Notes: generated by a model not told the origin, from the sequence alone. 17,849 nt of DNA from T1Sed10-7 sp046540855 (GCA_046540855.1 JBKHEJ010000030.1:1-17849); one strand, 5' to 3'; shown: positions 6,801 to 13,785, counted from the stretch's first letter. Numbers and translations: made by a program.

Positions 6801-6818
6801 GGTGCGCAAGGCCGCACC
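6801..6818 (+). other. Hairpin in the 5' leader of the exported enzyme gene
   Basis: GGTGCG (6801-6806) pairs with CGCACC (6813-6818) around a six-base loop, ending 13 bases before the GGAGG ribosome site at 6832-6836. The identical hairpin occurs in copy 2 at 8952-8969. It may stabilise the leader RNA. No known riboswitch consensus is recognised. Confidence 0.35.
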
Positions 6819-6842
6819 GACGAACCCCAACGGAGGTCCCTC

Positions 6843-8633
6843 ATGCGCCCCACCCTGATCGCTGGCAGCATCATCGCCGCCCTGCTGGTCGCCGGCGCCG
6901 CCATCGCTGCCGAGGCTACGATGACGTCCACGCCGGTGACGTCGACGGCGGCGGACCCGGCGCCGCCCCCGGCGGGTCCGGTAGCGCGCCTGGACGCCGC
7001 CTACTTCCTGCGGGATCCCGATCCCCGAGGGGCGGCGTACTGGGAGGCGCAGCGCTGCGACGGCCGGTCGCCGGACCCCGACGGTCGAGCGCACCGGACG
7101 GGGGCGCTGTCCGACGACCGCCTCACCCGGGGCGGGTTGATGGTCGGCTTCTCCGAGTCGCCGGAGTTCCGGGCCCGGTCGGGGATCGGCGGCGACGAGG
7201 TGGCGTGCGGGCTCGAGCGCACCTTCTTCGGCGTCGAGCCGGTCAGCCTGGCGTTGTCCACGGACCAGATCGCCGCCGCGTTCGACCTGGTCGCCGACCT
7301 CGGGGTCGGCACCGTCGGCGTGAACGCGTCCACCTGGGACGAGCTCGAGCCGGCGCCACCCGTCGACGGGCGGCCCACCTACGACTGGGAGGTGCTCGAC
7401 GCCATCGCCCGGGAGGCCGACCGGATCGGCGTGCAGCTGCAGGTGACCCTGCAGGCGTCGTCGTGGTGGGGGACCGAGTCGACCGGCGGGTCGATGGGGT
7501 CGGCGGGCTCGTCACCGGTGCGGCCCGAGCACCTCGACGACTTCGACGCCTGGGTGGCGGCGCTGGTGGGCCGGTACGGCGGCGGGCCCGACACGCTCCT
7601 CGAGGGGCTGTCCGGACCGGTGCTGTCGATGGTGATGCTCGGCAACGAGATCGAGGTGCCGGGTCACTGGGCCTCCAACGGGAGCGCCACCAACCCGGCG
7701 ACGGCCGCCAGCTACCACGACCTGCTCGACCGCTTCGCCGGCGTGGTCGAGGCCACCGCCCCCGGCGTGTCGGTGATGCGGGCGTCCACGAACTACGGCT
7801 CGACGTTCGACGACGATCCCGACCCGGCCACCCTCGCGGCGCGGGTGGCGGAGCGCGGCGGCCCACCGGGGGCGACCTTCGCCGACTTCCAGACGGAGGC
7901 GGTCGACCCCGCCCGGCGCTTCGACCTCTTCGCCACCCACCCCAACCACGGCGTCGCCACCCTCGAGCACTCGGCCGACTGGCTGCATGACCAGCTGCCC
8001 GCCGGTGTAGGCCTCGTCGCCGAGGACATGCGCAGCACGGCGGTGGACACCGCGTTCGAGGAGCGCTGGCCCGACCGCGACGGCGACGGCGTCGACGACG
8101 TGCTGGAGCTGCTCCGCGACGGCGCCGAGTCGTCCGGTCTGGCCGGGGCCCCGGCCGAGGTCGTCGAGTTCCGGCGGATGCAGGCGGCGATCGTCGCCCA
8201 GAAGACCACCATCGCCGCCCAGGTCGGCTACGACGCCGCGCTGGTGTCGACCATGTTCGACTTCGGCGCCGACTACCCGATGCCGGACTGGTGGTCGACC
8301 GGGCTGGTGAACGTGGCCGCCGAGGAGCTGCGTCCGGCGTTCCACGCCTATCGGGAGCTCATCGACGCCCTCGTCGGCGCGGTGCCGACCGGGTTGCACC
8401 GCCCGGCACCGGGGGTCACCGTCGCCAGCTTCACCCGCGGCGGCGACCGGGTGGCGATCGCGTGGGCCGACGGCGACGACCGGGTCGATCTCACGCCGTG
8501 GGTCGGCGCCGACGCCAGCGCGGTCCGGTTGCCGTCGATGCCCGGCGAGGCCGACGTGGTGCCGCTCGCCACTCCGGTGGCGGCGACCCCGGTCGACGAG
8601 GTGCCCGTGGTCGCGGTCTCGTCGACGGGGTGA
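6843..8633 (+). CDS. Exported DUF4214-like / glycoside-hydrolase-like protein (chimeric N terminus)
   Basis: The protein has 596 residues from ATG 6843, with GGAGG 6 bases upstream. Residues 1-23 form a signal peptide (LIAGSIIAALLVAGAAIAA), and residues 1-36 equal those of the small secreted protein at 8994. Residues about 48-130 resemble DUF4214 (AYFLRDPDPRGAAYW, then GFSESPEF), a module found in large secreted bacterial proteins. Residues about 140-510 look like a TIM-barrel clan-A glycosidase: WDELEP (165-170), YDWEVLDAIAREADRIGV, GNEIE (267-271, Glu269 a candidate acid/base), ATHPNH (364-369) and VAEDM (392-396, Glu394 a candidate nucleophile). DRDGDGVDD (411-419) resembles a calcium-binding loop. 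The C-terminal 80 residues are beta-rich. The substrate is unknown and the family assignment is tentative. The gene appears to be a foreign body fused to a duplicated host promoter and signal peptide. Confidence 0.85.
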   Translation: MRPTLIAGSIIAALLVAGAAIAAEATMTSTPVTSTAADPAPPPAGPVARLDAAYFLRDPDPRGAAYWEAQRCDGRSPDPDGRAHRTGALSDDRLTRGGLMVGFSESPEFRARSGIGGDEVACGLERTFFGVEPVSLALSTDQIAAAFDLVADLGVGTVGVNASTWDELEPAPPVDGRPTYDWEVLDAIAREADRIGVQLQVTLQASSWWGTESTGGSMGSAGSSPVRPEHLDDFDAWVAALVGRYGGGPDTLLEGLSGPVLSMVMLGNEIEVPGHWASNGSATNPATAASYHDLLDRFAGVVEATAPGVSVMRASTNYGSTFDDDPDPATLAARVAERGGPPGATFADFQTEAVDPARRFDLFATHPNHGVATLEHSADWLHDQLPAGVGLVAEDMRSTAVDTAFEERWPDRDGDGVDDVLELLRDGAESSGLAGAPAEVVEFRRMQAAIVAQKTTIAAQVGYDAALVSTMFDFGADYPMPDWWSTGLVNVAAEELRPAFHAYRELIDALVGAVPTGLHRPAPGVTVASFTRGGDRVAIAWADGDDRVDLTPWVGADASAVRLPSMPGEADVVPLATPVAATPVDEVPVVAVSSTG

Positions 8634-8639
8634 GGTCGA

Positions 8640-8653
8640 GCGGGGCATCCCGC
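8640..8653 (+). terminator. Short hairpin just after the exported enzyme gene
   Basis: GCGGG (8640-8644) pairs with CCCGC (8649-8653) around a GCAT loop, 7 bases after the TGA. No T tract follows, so termination is uncertain. It ends before repeat A copy 2 begins at 8701. Confidence 0.35.
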
Positions 8654-8700
8654 CGGTGGGCGTTCGGGTCGCCGGCCCGGCCCCGCGGTCGGCGACGATC

Positions 8701-8824
8701 GCCGCGGGAAGCGTTCGGCCAGCCGCTCGACGACGGGGTCGCGGCGCTCCTGGACCGACAGCGACCAGGTCACGGTGGTGCCGAGCAGCACCAACGCCAG
8801 CGCGGCCGCCGCGACCGCGGCCAA
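8701..8824. repeat. Repeat A, copy 2 (kinase fragment)
   Basis: An exact copy of 5830-5953. On its left is DNA unrelated to the kinase gene; on its right repeat B copy 2 follows immediately. The 720 bases that separate A and B in copy 1 (the kinase start, its leader and most of the response regulator) are absent. Confidence 0.97.
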
Positions 8825-8845
8825 ACGGGTCAGCGCGGTGTCCAT
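8701..8845 (-). pseudogene. Response-regulator/kinase fusion remnant
   Basis: Reading from ATG 8845, the first codons give MDTALTR, matching regulator residues 1-7 except Pro6 to Thr. They then join in frame to kinase residue Leu10 and run through kinase residue 50. The missing segment is 720 bases (240 codons), so the frame is kept. Beyond 8701 the frame stays open to about 8348, but that is the antisense of the enzyme gene and not kinase. The remnant keeps the first membrane helix but no receiver, His or ATPase domain, so signalling is lost. It could be a dead fragment or, less likely, a small membrane peptide expressed from the duplicated promoter. Confidence 0.85.
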
Positions 8846-9102
8846 CGCCGGAGTCTGCCACGCCCACCTCGAGGACCGACGAACCCTCATCGAACCCTTA
8901 GGAACGCTTCACAGCTCCCTCACCATCGTCGTGCACGCTCAGAGCCGACGAGGTGCGCAAGGCCGCACCGACGAACCCCAACGGAGGTCCCTCATGCGCC
9001 CCACCCTGATCGCTGGCAGCATCATCGCCGCCCTGCTGGTCGCCGGTGCCGCCATCGCTGCCGAGGCCACGATGACGTCGACACCGGTGACGTCGACGGC
9101 GG
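8825..9102. repeat. Repeat B, copy 2 (promoter and signal peptide)
   Basis: Partner of 6674-6951. It supplies the promoter, leader and first 36 codons of the small secreted protein at 8994. Similarity ends after the shared STA codons, where the two proteins diverge completely. Confidence 0.97.
8880..8908. promoter_or_regulatory. Second copy of the tandem GAACCCT array
   Basis: GAACCCT at 8881-8887 and 8892-8898 and GAACGCT at 8902-8908, identical in sequence and spacing to 6729-6757. It is 86 bases upstream of the small secreted protein start. If the regulator binds here, both exported genes would respond to the same signal. Confidence 0.6.
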
Positions 9103-9464
9103 ACACCGACGCGGTCGCCGAGCGGGTCGCCGAGCCGGTCGCCGACGCGTACGAGGACCGGCTCGAGCGTCGCGAACGCCGCAGCGAGCGGCTCGCGGAG
9201 CGACGTGGGCAGATCGTGGCCTTCGCACGTGACGTCGCCGAGGAGCTCGGCCTCGAGACCGAGGAGGTCCTCGACGCCGTCGCCGTGGTCCTCTCCGACC
9301 GCCTGGACGCCGCCGTGGCGGCCGGCACCATCGATCCACAGCGAGCCGAGGAACTGCAAGGCGACCTCGAGAGCGGCGAGGAGGACGCGATCCGAGCAGC
9401 CGTGCGCGCGCTGCTTCGCGCGACGCTGGCCGATCGCGGCCTCGACCTCGACGACGCGGTCTGA
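8994..9464 (+). CDS. Small secreted helical protein, likely target of the two-component system
   Basis: The protein has 156 residues from ATG 8994, with GGAGG 6 bases upstream. A signal peptide spans about residues 1-23, with an AIAA cleavage region. The mature part is highly charged and helical: a Glu/Arg-rich stretch (about 42-72), then an LGLETEEVLDAV segment (85-96), then LSDRLDAAVAAGTID (100-114), QRAEELQ and a C-terminal helix. The 'L-G-x-x-x-E-E-V ... LDAAVAAGTI' pattern resembles a helical module common in exported actinobacterial proteins of unknown function, often encoded near two-component systems. It contains no cysteine and no evident enzyme motif. Since this is the sole gene matching the divergent promoter apart from the chimera, it is probably the original partner gene. 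The function is unknown. Confidence 0.85.
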   Translation: MRPTLIAGSIIAALLVAGAAIAAEATMTSTPVTSTADTDAVAERVAEPVADAYEDRLERRERRSERLAERRGQIVAFARDVAEELGLETEEVLDAVAVVLSDRLDAAVAAGTIDPQRAEELQGDLESGEEDAIRAAVRALLRATLADRGLDLDDAV

Positions 9465-9474
9465 CGCCACCCGA

Positions 9475-9486
9475 GCGGGTGCCCGC
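9475..9486 (+). other. Small hairpin between the secreted-protein and hydrolase genes
   Basis: The perfect palindrome GCGGGTGCCCGC lies 11 bases after the TGA of the small secreted protein and immediately before the AGGAGG of the next gene. It is too short, and lacks a T tract, for a confident terminator. Readthrough into the hydrolase gene is plausible. Confidence 0.3.
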
Positions 9487-9501
9487 AGGAGGGCTGGTCC
9501 G

Positions 9502-11634
9502 ATGCCGTTCAACCGCCGCACCACCCGTGCCGTGCTCCTGTTCCTCGCGCTCGCCCTGGTCGAGACGTCCTGCGCCTCCGACGCAGGCTCCGTCGCGGCC
9601 CTCGGTGGAGGCGAGGGGTCGGTCACCGTTCCCGACGACGAGACGACCGACGACACCCGCTTCGGCACGCCGGTCGTCACCACGCTGACGCCCCCCGGCG
9701 GGTCGTGGATCGATCCCGAGGTCCAGGACGTGGGCGACGCCCTCGTGGTGACCTGGCAGCAGCCCGGCGGTGTCGTGCGGGTGGCTGAGATCGACCCTGC
9801 CACCGGGCTGCTCGTCGACGGCTCCGCCGTCACCGTGGCGACCGACGCCGCCCCGCTCGGCCGGACGTTCAACGGCCCCGAGATCGGCCTCGATGCCCAG
9901 GGGTGGACGCTCACCTACACCCGTGCCGGGCGCGACGGCTACGAGCTGGCTATCGCCCGGGTCGACGGTGACGAGGTGCGCGTCGAGAGCGTGGGCGGTG
10001 CCGGCCGCTTCAGCCCCCTCGCCACCCAGGCGGTCGACGCCACCTCGACCCGACTGGTGTTCCTCGAGGAGTCGTCGGGGTGGGGGACGGTGGCGTGGCT
10101 CGACCTGGCGGACCCGTCCGCCGTGACCCGGCTGGCCGACCTTCACCAGCGGACCGACGGCGACGCCCGCTGGGTGGCTGGCACCACGACGCTGGCCACC
10201 AACGCCCACCCGGACCACCCCGGGCGTCTCGTGCTGGTGGACACCGACACCGGCGGCGCCCGCCCGGTCTCGCCCGAGGGGGTCGAGGTGGCCTTCCCCT
10301 ACGGCTGGCTGGCGCCGGAGGCCGGCGGAGCCGTCGCCGCGCTCGGTCTGGTCGCCCCCACCCGGCTGGTCGCCTGGGCTCCCGACGACGGTGGCGATGA
10401 CGCGGTCCTCGCCGAGATCGTCTCGCCGAGCCCCGACCACCCGCACCTCGGCTCGCCCGAGCCCTTCGTGGTCGACGGCCGCTCCTACCTCAGCGTCGTG
10501 GCCTCGACCGACCCCACGCCCCGGCCCGGGTCCACCGACCAGCAGGTGTGGCTGATCCGGCTCGACGACGGCGAGGCCGTGCGGTGCGACGACGGCGCGC
10601 CGCCGCCGGTCACCCGGGCCGACCCGGAGGTGCTCGTGGTCGATGACACCGTGCACGTCTACTGGTACGAGCTGACCCGGAGCGCCTCGGTGGCCAAGCA
10701 CTGCGCCGTCGACCTCGTGCCGGCGGAGCAGGCCGATCCCGGCGACGATCCCAGCACCGATCCCCCGGGTGAGGTCACCGTGCGCTCGGTGTCCGCAGCC
10801 GACACCGATCCCGAGCTCACCGACCTGAACGGCGAGCACGTCGTCGTCACGCCGGGCGAGCCGCAGGACCGGCTGGTCGTGTTCTTCCCCGGCACCGGCG
10901 GGCAGCCCGAGCAGTACACGACGTTCCTCACCACCGCCGGCGAGCTCGGGTTGCACGCCATCGGGCTCGGCTACGACAACCTCGAGTCGATCAACTTCCA
11001 GGTGTGCCCGGGCGAGGGCATGGGCTCCGAGTGCCACGAGCGGGCCCGCCGGGAGATCCTGTACGGCGAGGAGAGCGGCTGGTCGCCGCCGGACGTCACC
11101 CCCGCCGACAGCGCCCTGACGCGTCTGCGGCGGCTGCTCGAGCACCTCGACGACGTTCACCCCGACGAGGGCTGGGGCACCTACCTCGACCCGGCCGCCC
11201 CCGACGGCATCGCGTGGGACCACGTCACCGTGTCGGGCCACTCCCAGGGCGGGGGCCACGCCGCCTACGTGGCCTCGCAGGTGGTGGTCGACCGGGTGGT
11301 GCTGTTCTCGGCGACCGAGCCGGCGGCGTGGACCGGCGACGACCCGGCCACCCCGCCGCGGTCGTGGTGGGGGCTGCTGCACGTCGAGGAGACGCAGGCT
11401 GCGCCCATCGAGCGGTCGTGGCAGCTGCTCGGCATCCCGGGGGCGCTGACCGTGGTCGACGATGCCGCGCCGGCCTACGACGGCTCGCACCGGTTGGCGA
11501 CATCGACCGACGACTGCCCCGCTGAGGGCCACCGGGGCCAGCACCACAACTGCCCCATCGTCGATGGGTTCCTCCCCGAGGGGCCCGGCCTCCCGGTCAT
11601 CGAGGTGGTGTGGGAGCACCTGCTGATGGGGTGA
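9502..11634 (+). CDS. Exported beta-propeller-like / alpha-beta serine hydrolase fusion
   Basis: The protein has 710 residues. The frame is open further upstream inside the previous gene. ATG 9502 is chosen because AGGAGG lies about 10 bases before it and a signal sequence follows (RRTTRAVLLFLALALVETSC). Cys24 could be a lipoprotein cysteine, but Glu at -3 is atypical for a lipobox. Residues about 55-405 are beta-rich with repeated Gly/Asp turns, suggesting a propeller. After a Pro/Asp linker (about 408-425), residues 455-710 form an alpha/beta hydrolase: oxyanion region FFPGTGG (461-467), nucleophile elbow SGHSQGG (578-584, Ser581), a candidate acid in VVDDAAPAYDGSH and candidate His663 or His681/682. 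It resembles the BPSS1187-type hydrolases. The substrate is unknown, with an esterase or depolymerase role possible. It is 37 bases downstream of the small secreted protein. Confidence 0.86.
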   Translation: MPFNRRTTRAVLLFLALALVETSCASDAGSVAALGGGEGSVTVPDDETTDDTRFGTPVVTTLTPPGGSWIDPEVQDVGDALVVTWQQPGGVVRVAEIDPATGLLVDGSAVTVATDAAPLGRTFNGPEIGLDAQGWTLTYTRAGRDGYELAIARVDGDEVRVESVGGAGRFSPLATQAVDATSTRLVFLEESSGWGTVAWLDLADPSAVTRLADLHQRTDGDARWVAGTTTLATNAHPDHPGRLVLVDTDTGGARPVSPEGVEVAFPYGWLAPEAGGAVAALGLVAPTRLVAWAPDDGGDDAVLAEIVSPSPDHPHLGSPEPFVVDGRSYLSVVASTDPTPRPGSTDQQVWLIRLDDGEAVRCDDGAPPPVTRADPEVLVVDDTVHVYWYELTRSASVAKHCAVDLVPAEQADPGDDPSTDPPGEVTVRSVSAADTDPELTDLNGEHVVVTPGEPQDRLVVFFPGTGGQPEQYTTFLTTAGELGLHAIGLGYDNLESINFQVCPGEGMGSECHERARREILYGEESGWSPPDVTPADSALTRLRRLLEHLDDVHPDEGWGTYLDPAAPDGIAWDHVTVSGHSQGGGHAAYVASQVVVDRVVLFSATEPAAWTGDDPATPPRSWWGLLHVEETQAAPIERSWQLLGIPGALTVVDDAAPAYDGSHRLATSTDDCPAEGHRGQHHNCPIVDGFLPEGPGLPVIEVVWEHLLMG

Positions 11635-11637
11635 CCG

Positions 11638-12102
11638 TCAGGGGCTGAGCGCGCTGATGACCTCGCCCGGACCGCGTCGGGCCAGGTCCAGCAGCAGCGC
11701 CGCGACGCTCCGCAGCAGCTGCCGATCGGGCGCGTGCGTCGCCCACCCGATCGCCTCGGGCAGCGCCAGCCACCTGACCGCGTCCACCTCGCCGTTGGCA
11801 GCGAAGGTGCCCGCCAGAGGGGCCATCAACCAGTACCGCGTCTCCTTCGGACCCTCGGGGGGTCCGTAGCGGATGGTTCCGAGCGGCGCGGCCGGCTGAC
11901 AGACCAGGCCCGTCTCCTCGTGCACCTCGCGCAGTGCCGCGGCGAGGGAGGTCTCACCTGGCTCGAGCTTGCCCTTCGGCAGCGACCAGTCGTCCCAGCG
12001 CACGCGGTGCACGAGCAGCACCTGCGTCCCGGCATCGTCCGGCCGCACGACGACCCCTCCCGCGGTCCGGACGACCTCACTTGCCGAGGATGCCGGCCTC
12101 AC
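11638..12102 (-). CDS. Nudix hydrolase, MutT1-like
   Basis: This 154-residue protein has a complete Nudix box: Gly44, Glu50, then REVHEETGL (58-66), fitting GX5EX7REUXEEXGU. The surrounding VHRVRWDDWSLPKGKLEPGE is very close to the Nudix half of mycobacterial MutT1, which hydrolyses oxidised nucleotides or diadenosine polyphosphates. The histidine phosphatase half of MutT1 is missing, so this is a stand-alone Nudix protein and the substrate is uncertain. The only suitable start is GTG 12102, inside the last 26 bases of the adenosyltransferase gene and with a weak ribosome site, so translation is probably coupled. Its stop is only 3 bases from the stop of the convergent hydrolase gene, leaving no room for a terminator. 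Confidence 0.9.
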   Translation of the reverse strand: MRPASSASEVVRTAGGVVVRPDDAGTQVLLVHRVRWDDWSLPKGKLEPGETSLAAALREVHEETGLVCQPAAPLGTIRYGPPEGPKETRYWLMAPLAGTFAANGEVDAVRWLALPEAIGWATHAPDRQLLRSVAALLLDLARRGPGEVISALSP

Positions 12103-12583
12103 CGCGGTACACCGTGCGCTGCAGGTCGGTCACGGTGTCGGCGATCGCCCGGAGCTCCTCCGGCGCGGTCTGGCCGGTCACGATGACGTTGGTACGCCGC
12201 GGTCGGGCGAGGAGCGTCTCGATCACCTCGTCGAGGTGCACCCAGTCGTGCTCCAGCGCGACCGTCAGCTCGTCGAGGACCACCAGGTCGTAGCTGCCAT
12301 CGCCGATGCGGTCGGCCGCGAGGTTCCAGGCCCGCCGGCCGAGCTCGGCGGGGCCGTGCTCGCTCGCCCCCCAGGTGACGCCGTCGCTGAGCGTGTGCCA
12401 CTCGATGTCGAGCTTCGTGGCGAAGCGACGCTCGGCACGGTTCCACTCCGCACCCTTGACGAACTGCACGACCGCGCTGGTCCAACCGCGCCCCCACGCG
12501 CGCGTGACGTAGCCGAAGGCGGCAGCGCTCTTGCCCCACCCGGTACCGGTGAGGAGGAACACGATCGAGGTGGAGGTTGGCAC
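12077..12583 (-). CDS. cobO: CobO/BtuR-type cob(I)alamin (corrinoid) adenosyltransferase
   Basis: The 168-residue protein matches the CobA/CobO/BtuR family: P-loop GTGWGKS (13-19), SAVVQFVKG, the strand VVLDEL (100-105) with LTVALEHDW, then NVIVTGQTAPEELRAIADTVTDLQ. The enzyme transfers adenosyl from ATP to the cobalt of cob(I)yrinic acid a,c-diamide or cob(I)alamin in the cytoplasm. The family P-loop usually has Lys/Arg where Trp16 stands, but the essential Gly-Lys-Ser is kept. The usual KHPY and GIE C-terminal elements are shortened. GTG 12583 is the start, with no good ribosome site visible. No other cobalamin gene or B12 riboswitch is seen in the window, so the gene may serve salvage or stand apart from the main pathway. 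It precedes, and overlaps by 26 bases, the Nudix gene. Confidence 0.88.
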   Translation of the reverse strand: MPTSTSIVFLLTGTGWGKSAAAFGYVTRAWGRGWTSAVVQFVKGAEWNRAERRFATKLDIEWHTLSDGVTWGASEHGPAELGRRAWNLAADRIGDGSYDLVVLDELTVALEHDWVHLDEVIETLLARPRRTNVIVTGQTAPEELRAIADTVTDLQRTVYRGEAGILGK

Positions 12584-12616
12584 GGCCCAACGGTACCTGC
12601 GGCAGCTCGCCAGGGA

Positions 12617-12636
12617 GGGCGGAAGCCACGCCGCCC
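12617..12636 (-). terminator. GC-rich hairpin after the ABC ATPase gene
   Basis: GGGCGG (12617-12622) pairs perfectly with CCGCCC (12631-12636) around an 8-base loop, in the 90-base gap between the ABC ATPase stop and the adenosyltransferase start. No T tract follows on either strand, so it may be only a pause or processing site. Confidence 0.35.
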
Positions 12637-12673
12637 ACGGCGCGCGTCACGCCGACACCGCCGGTGAGCCCGA

Positions 12674-13774
12674 TCACGTCGCGACCTCCAGGGTCCGCGC
12701 TGCGCCCACGTCCGCGAAACCGAGCGTGTCGTGCACGGCGACGTGCAGGTCCAGGTCCTCCCCGGGTGCGTGCCGGTGCACGCTGCGCAGCTCCACCTCC
12801 TGACCGTCGGGGAGGGCGACGAAGGTCTGCCAGGTGCGTCCGGCGAACAGCGACTGGCGTACGACGCCGCGCAGCCGGTTGGTCGGCCCCTGCAGACGGT
12901 GCGCGTCGTCGGCGGCGACGACCGCATCGGGGTGCAGCAGCACGATGCCCTCCTGCCCGTGGCCGTCGCCGAGACGTCGGGCCGTCACCGTCTGCCCGGC
13001 GATCGTCACCGCGCTCGTCGCGCCGCTGCGCGGCTCGAACCCGGCCTGCAGCGCGCAACTGAAGCCCGCCAGCCGCGCCACCCAGGGGGTCGCCGGAGCG
13101 GCGAAGATCGCCTCCGGCACGTCGCACTGCACGGTCCTGCCGTCCTGCAGGACGAGGATGCGGTCGGCCAGCGCGAAGGCTTCCTCCACGTCGTGGGTGA
13201 CGTAGAGCGCGGTGGTGCCGAGCTCGCCGAGCAGCCGGTCGAGCTGCGCGCGCATCGCGTGCCGCAGGCGCGTGTCCAGGTTCGACAGCGGCTCGTCGAA
13301 CAGCAGCAGCCGTGGTCGGGTGGCCACCGCCCGCGCGATGGCGACACGCTGTTGCTGGCCACCGGACAGCTCCGAGGGCCGCCGCGAGGCGAGCTCGGCG
13401 ATCTCGAGCAGCCCCATCAGCTCATGGGTGCGTGCCCGACGCTGCGCGGACGGCACCTTGAGCTGTGCCAGGCCGTAGCCGACGATCTCCTCGACGGTCA
13501 TGTGCGGCCACAGCGCGTAGTCCTGGAACACCATGTTGACGGGTCGTCGCTCGGGCGGCACCTGCTGGTGGCGGTCGGAGAGGACCTGGTCGTCGACCAG
13601 GACCCGCCCATCGTCGGCACGCTCCAGTCCGGCGACCACCCGGAGGGCCGTCGACTTGCCGCAGCCCGAGGGACCGAGCAGTGCGAGCACCTCACCCTCA
13701 GCGACCTCGACGGACAGTTGATCGAGCGCCACGACGGAGCCGAACCGCTTCGTCAGCGCCTCCAGGGTGAGCAT
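12674..13774 (-). CDS. ABC transporter ATP-binding subunit, FbpC/PotA-like
   Basis: The protein has 366 residues from ATG 13774, with TAGGAGGT about 8 bases upstream. The frame is open upstream into the permease gene but that part is a shadow. Walker A is GPSGCGKST (34-42), the Q loop is Gln84 (VFQDYALWP), the signature LSGGQQQR is at 136-143, Walker B LLLFDEP at 156-162, and the switch His194. The C-terminal third (about 240-366) is a TOBE-like regulatory domain of the kind found in iron(III), spermidine and 2-aminoethylphosphonate importers. It powers uptake with the permease encoded 11 bases upstream and the binding lipoprotein. All catalytic residues are intact. The substrate is not fixed by this sequence. 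Confidence 0.93.
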   Translation of the reverse strand: MLTLEALTKRFGSVVALDQLSVEVAEGEVLALLGPSGCGKSTALRVVAGLERADDGRVLVDDQVLSDRHQQVPPERRPVNMVFQDYALWPHMTVEEIVGYGLAQLKVPSAQRRARTHELMGLLEIAELASRRPSELSGGQQQRVAIARAVATRPRLLLFDEPLSNLDTRLRHAMRAQLDRLLGELGTTALYVTHDVEEAFALADRILVLQDGRTVQCDVPEAIFAAPATPWVARLAGFSCALQAGFEPRSGATSAVTIAGQTVTARRLGDGHGQEGIVLLHPDAVVAADDAHRLQGPTNRLRGVVRQSLFAGRTWQTFVALPDGQEVELRSVHRHAPGEDLDLHVAVHDTLGFADVGAARTLEVAT

Positions 13775-13785
13775 CACCGCACCTC

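Larger units (their letters stand above)
6674..6951. repeat. Repeat B, copy 1 (regulator start, divergent promoter, signal peptide)
   Basis: These 278 bases match 8825-9102 with five mismatches, at 6679, 6896, 6917, 6929 and 6932. They contain the first 7 codons of the response regulator, the whole intergenic region and the first 36 codons of the plus-strand gene. All four mismatches in the plus-strand coding part fall at third codon positions and are synonymous. The intergenic part is identical between the copies. Confidence 0.97.

Noticed and set aside
6501..6842. Upstream extension of the exported-enzyme frame to 6501
   Set aside because: It would overlap the regulator gene and bury the promoter and the signal peptide; the ATG at 6843 has a strong ribosome site and matches the start of copy 2.
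7512..8867. Minus-strand frame of about 451 codons opposite the exported enzyme
   Set aside because: It has no recognisable domain and runs through the antisense of a gene with a ribosome site, signal peptide and plausible catalytic motifs.
5830..9102. Insertion sequence or composite transposon
   Set aside because: No transposase, no terminal inverted repeats and no short target duplication were seen; the repeats are direct copies of host coding and promoter DNA.
9022..11619. Minus-strand frame of 865 codons opposite the hydrolase
   Set aside because: It is rich in His, Gly, Arg and Val from antisense codon bias; the plus-strand frame has a signal peptide and GHSQGG.
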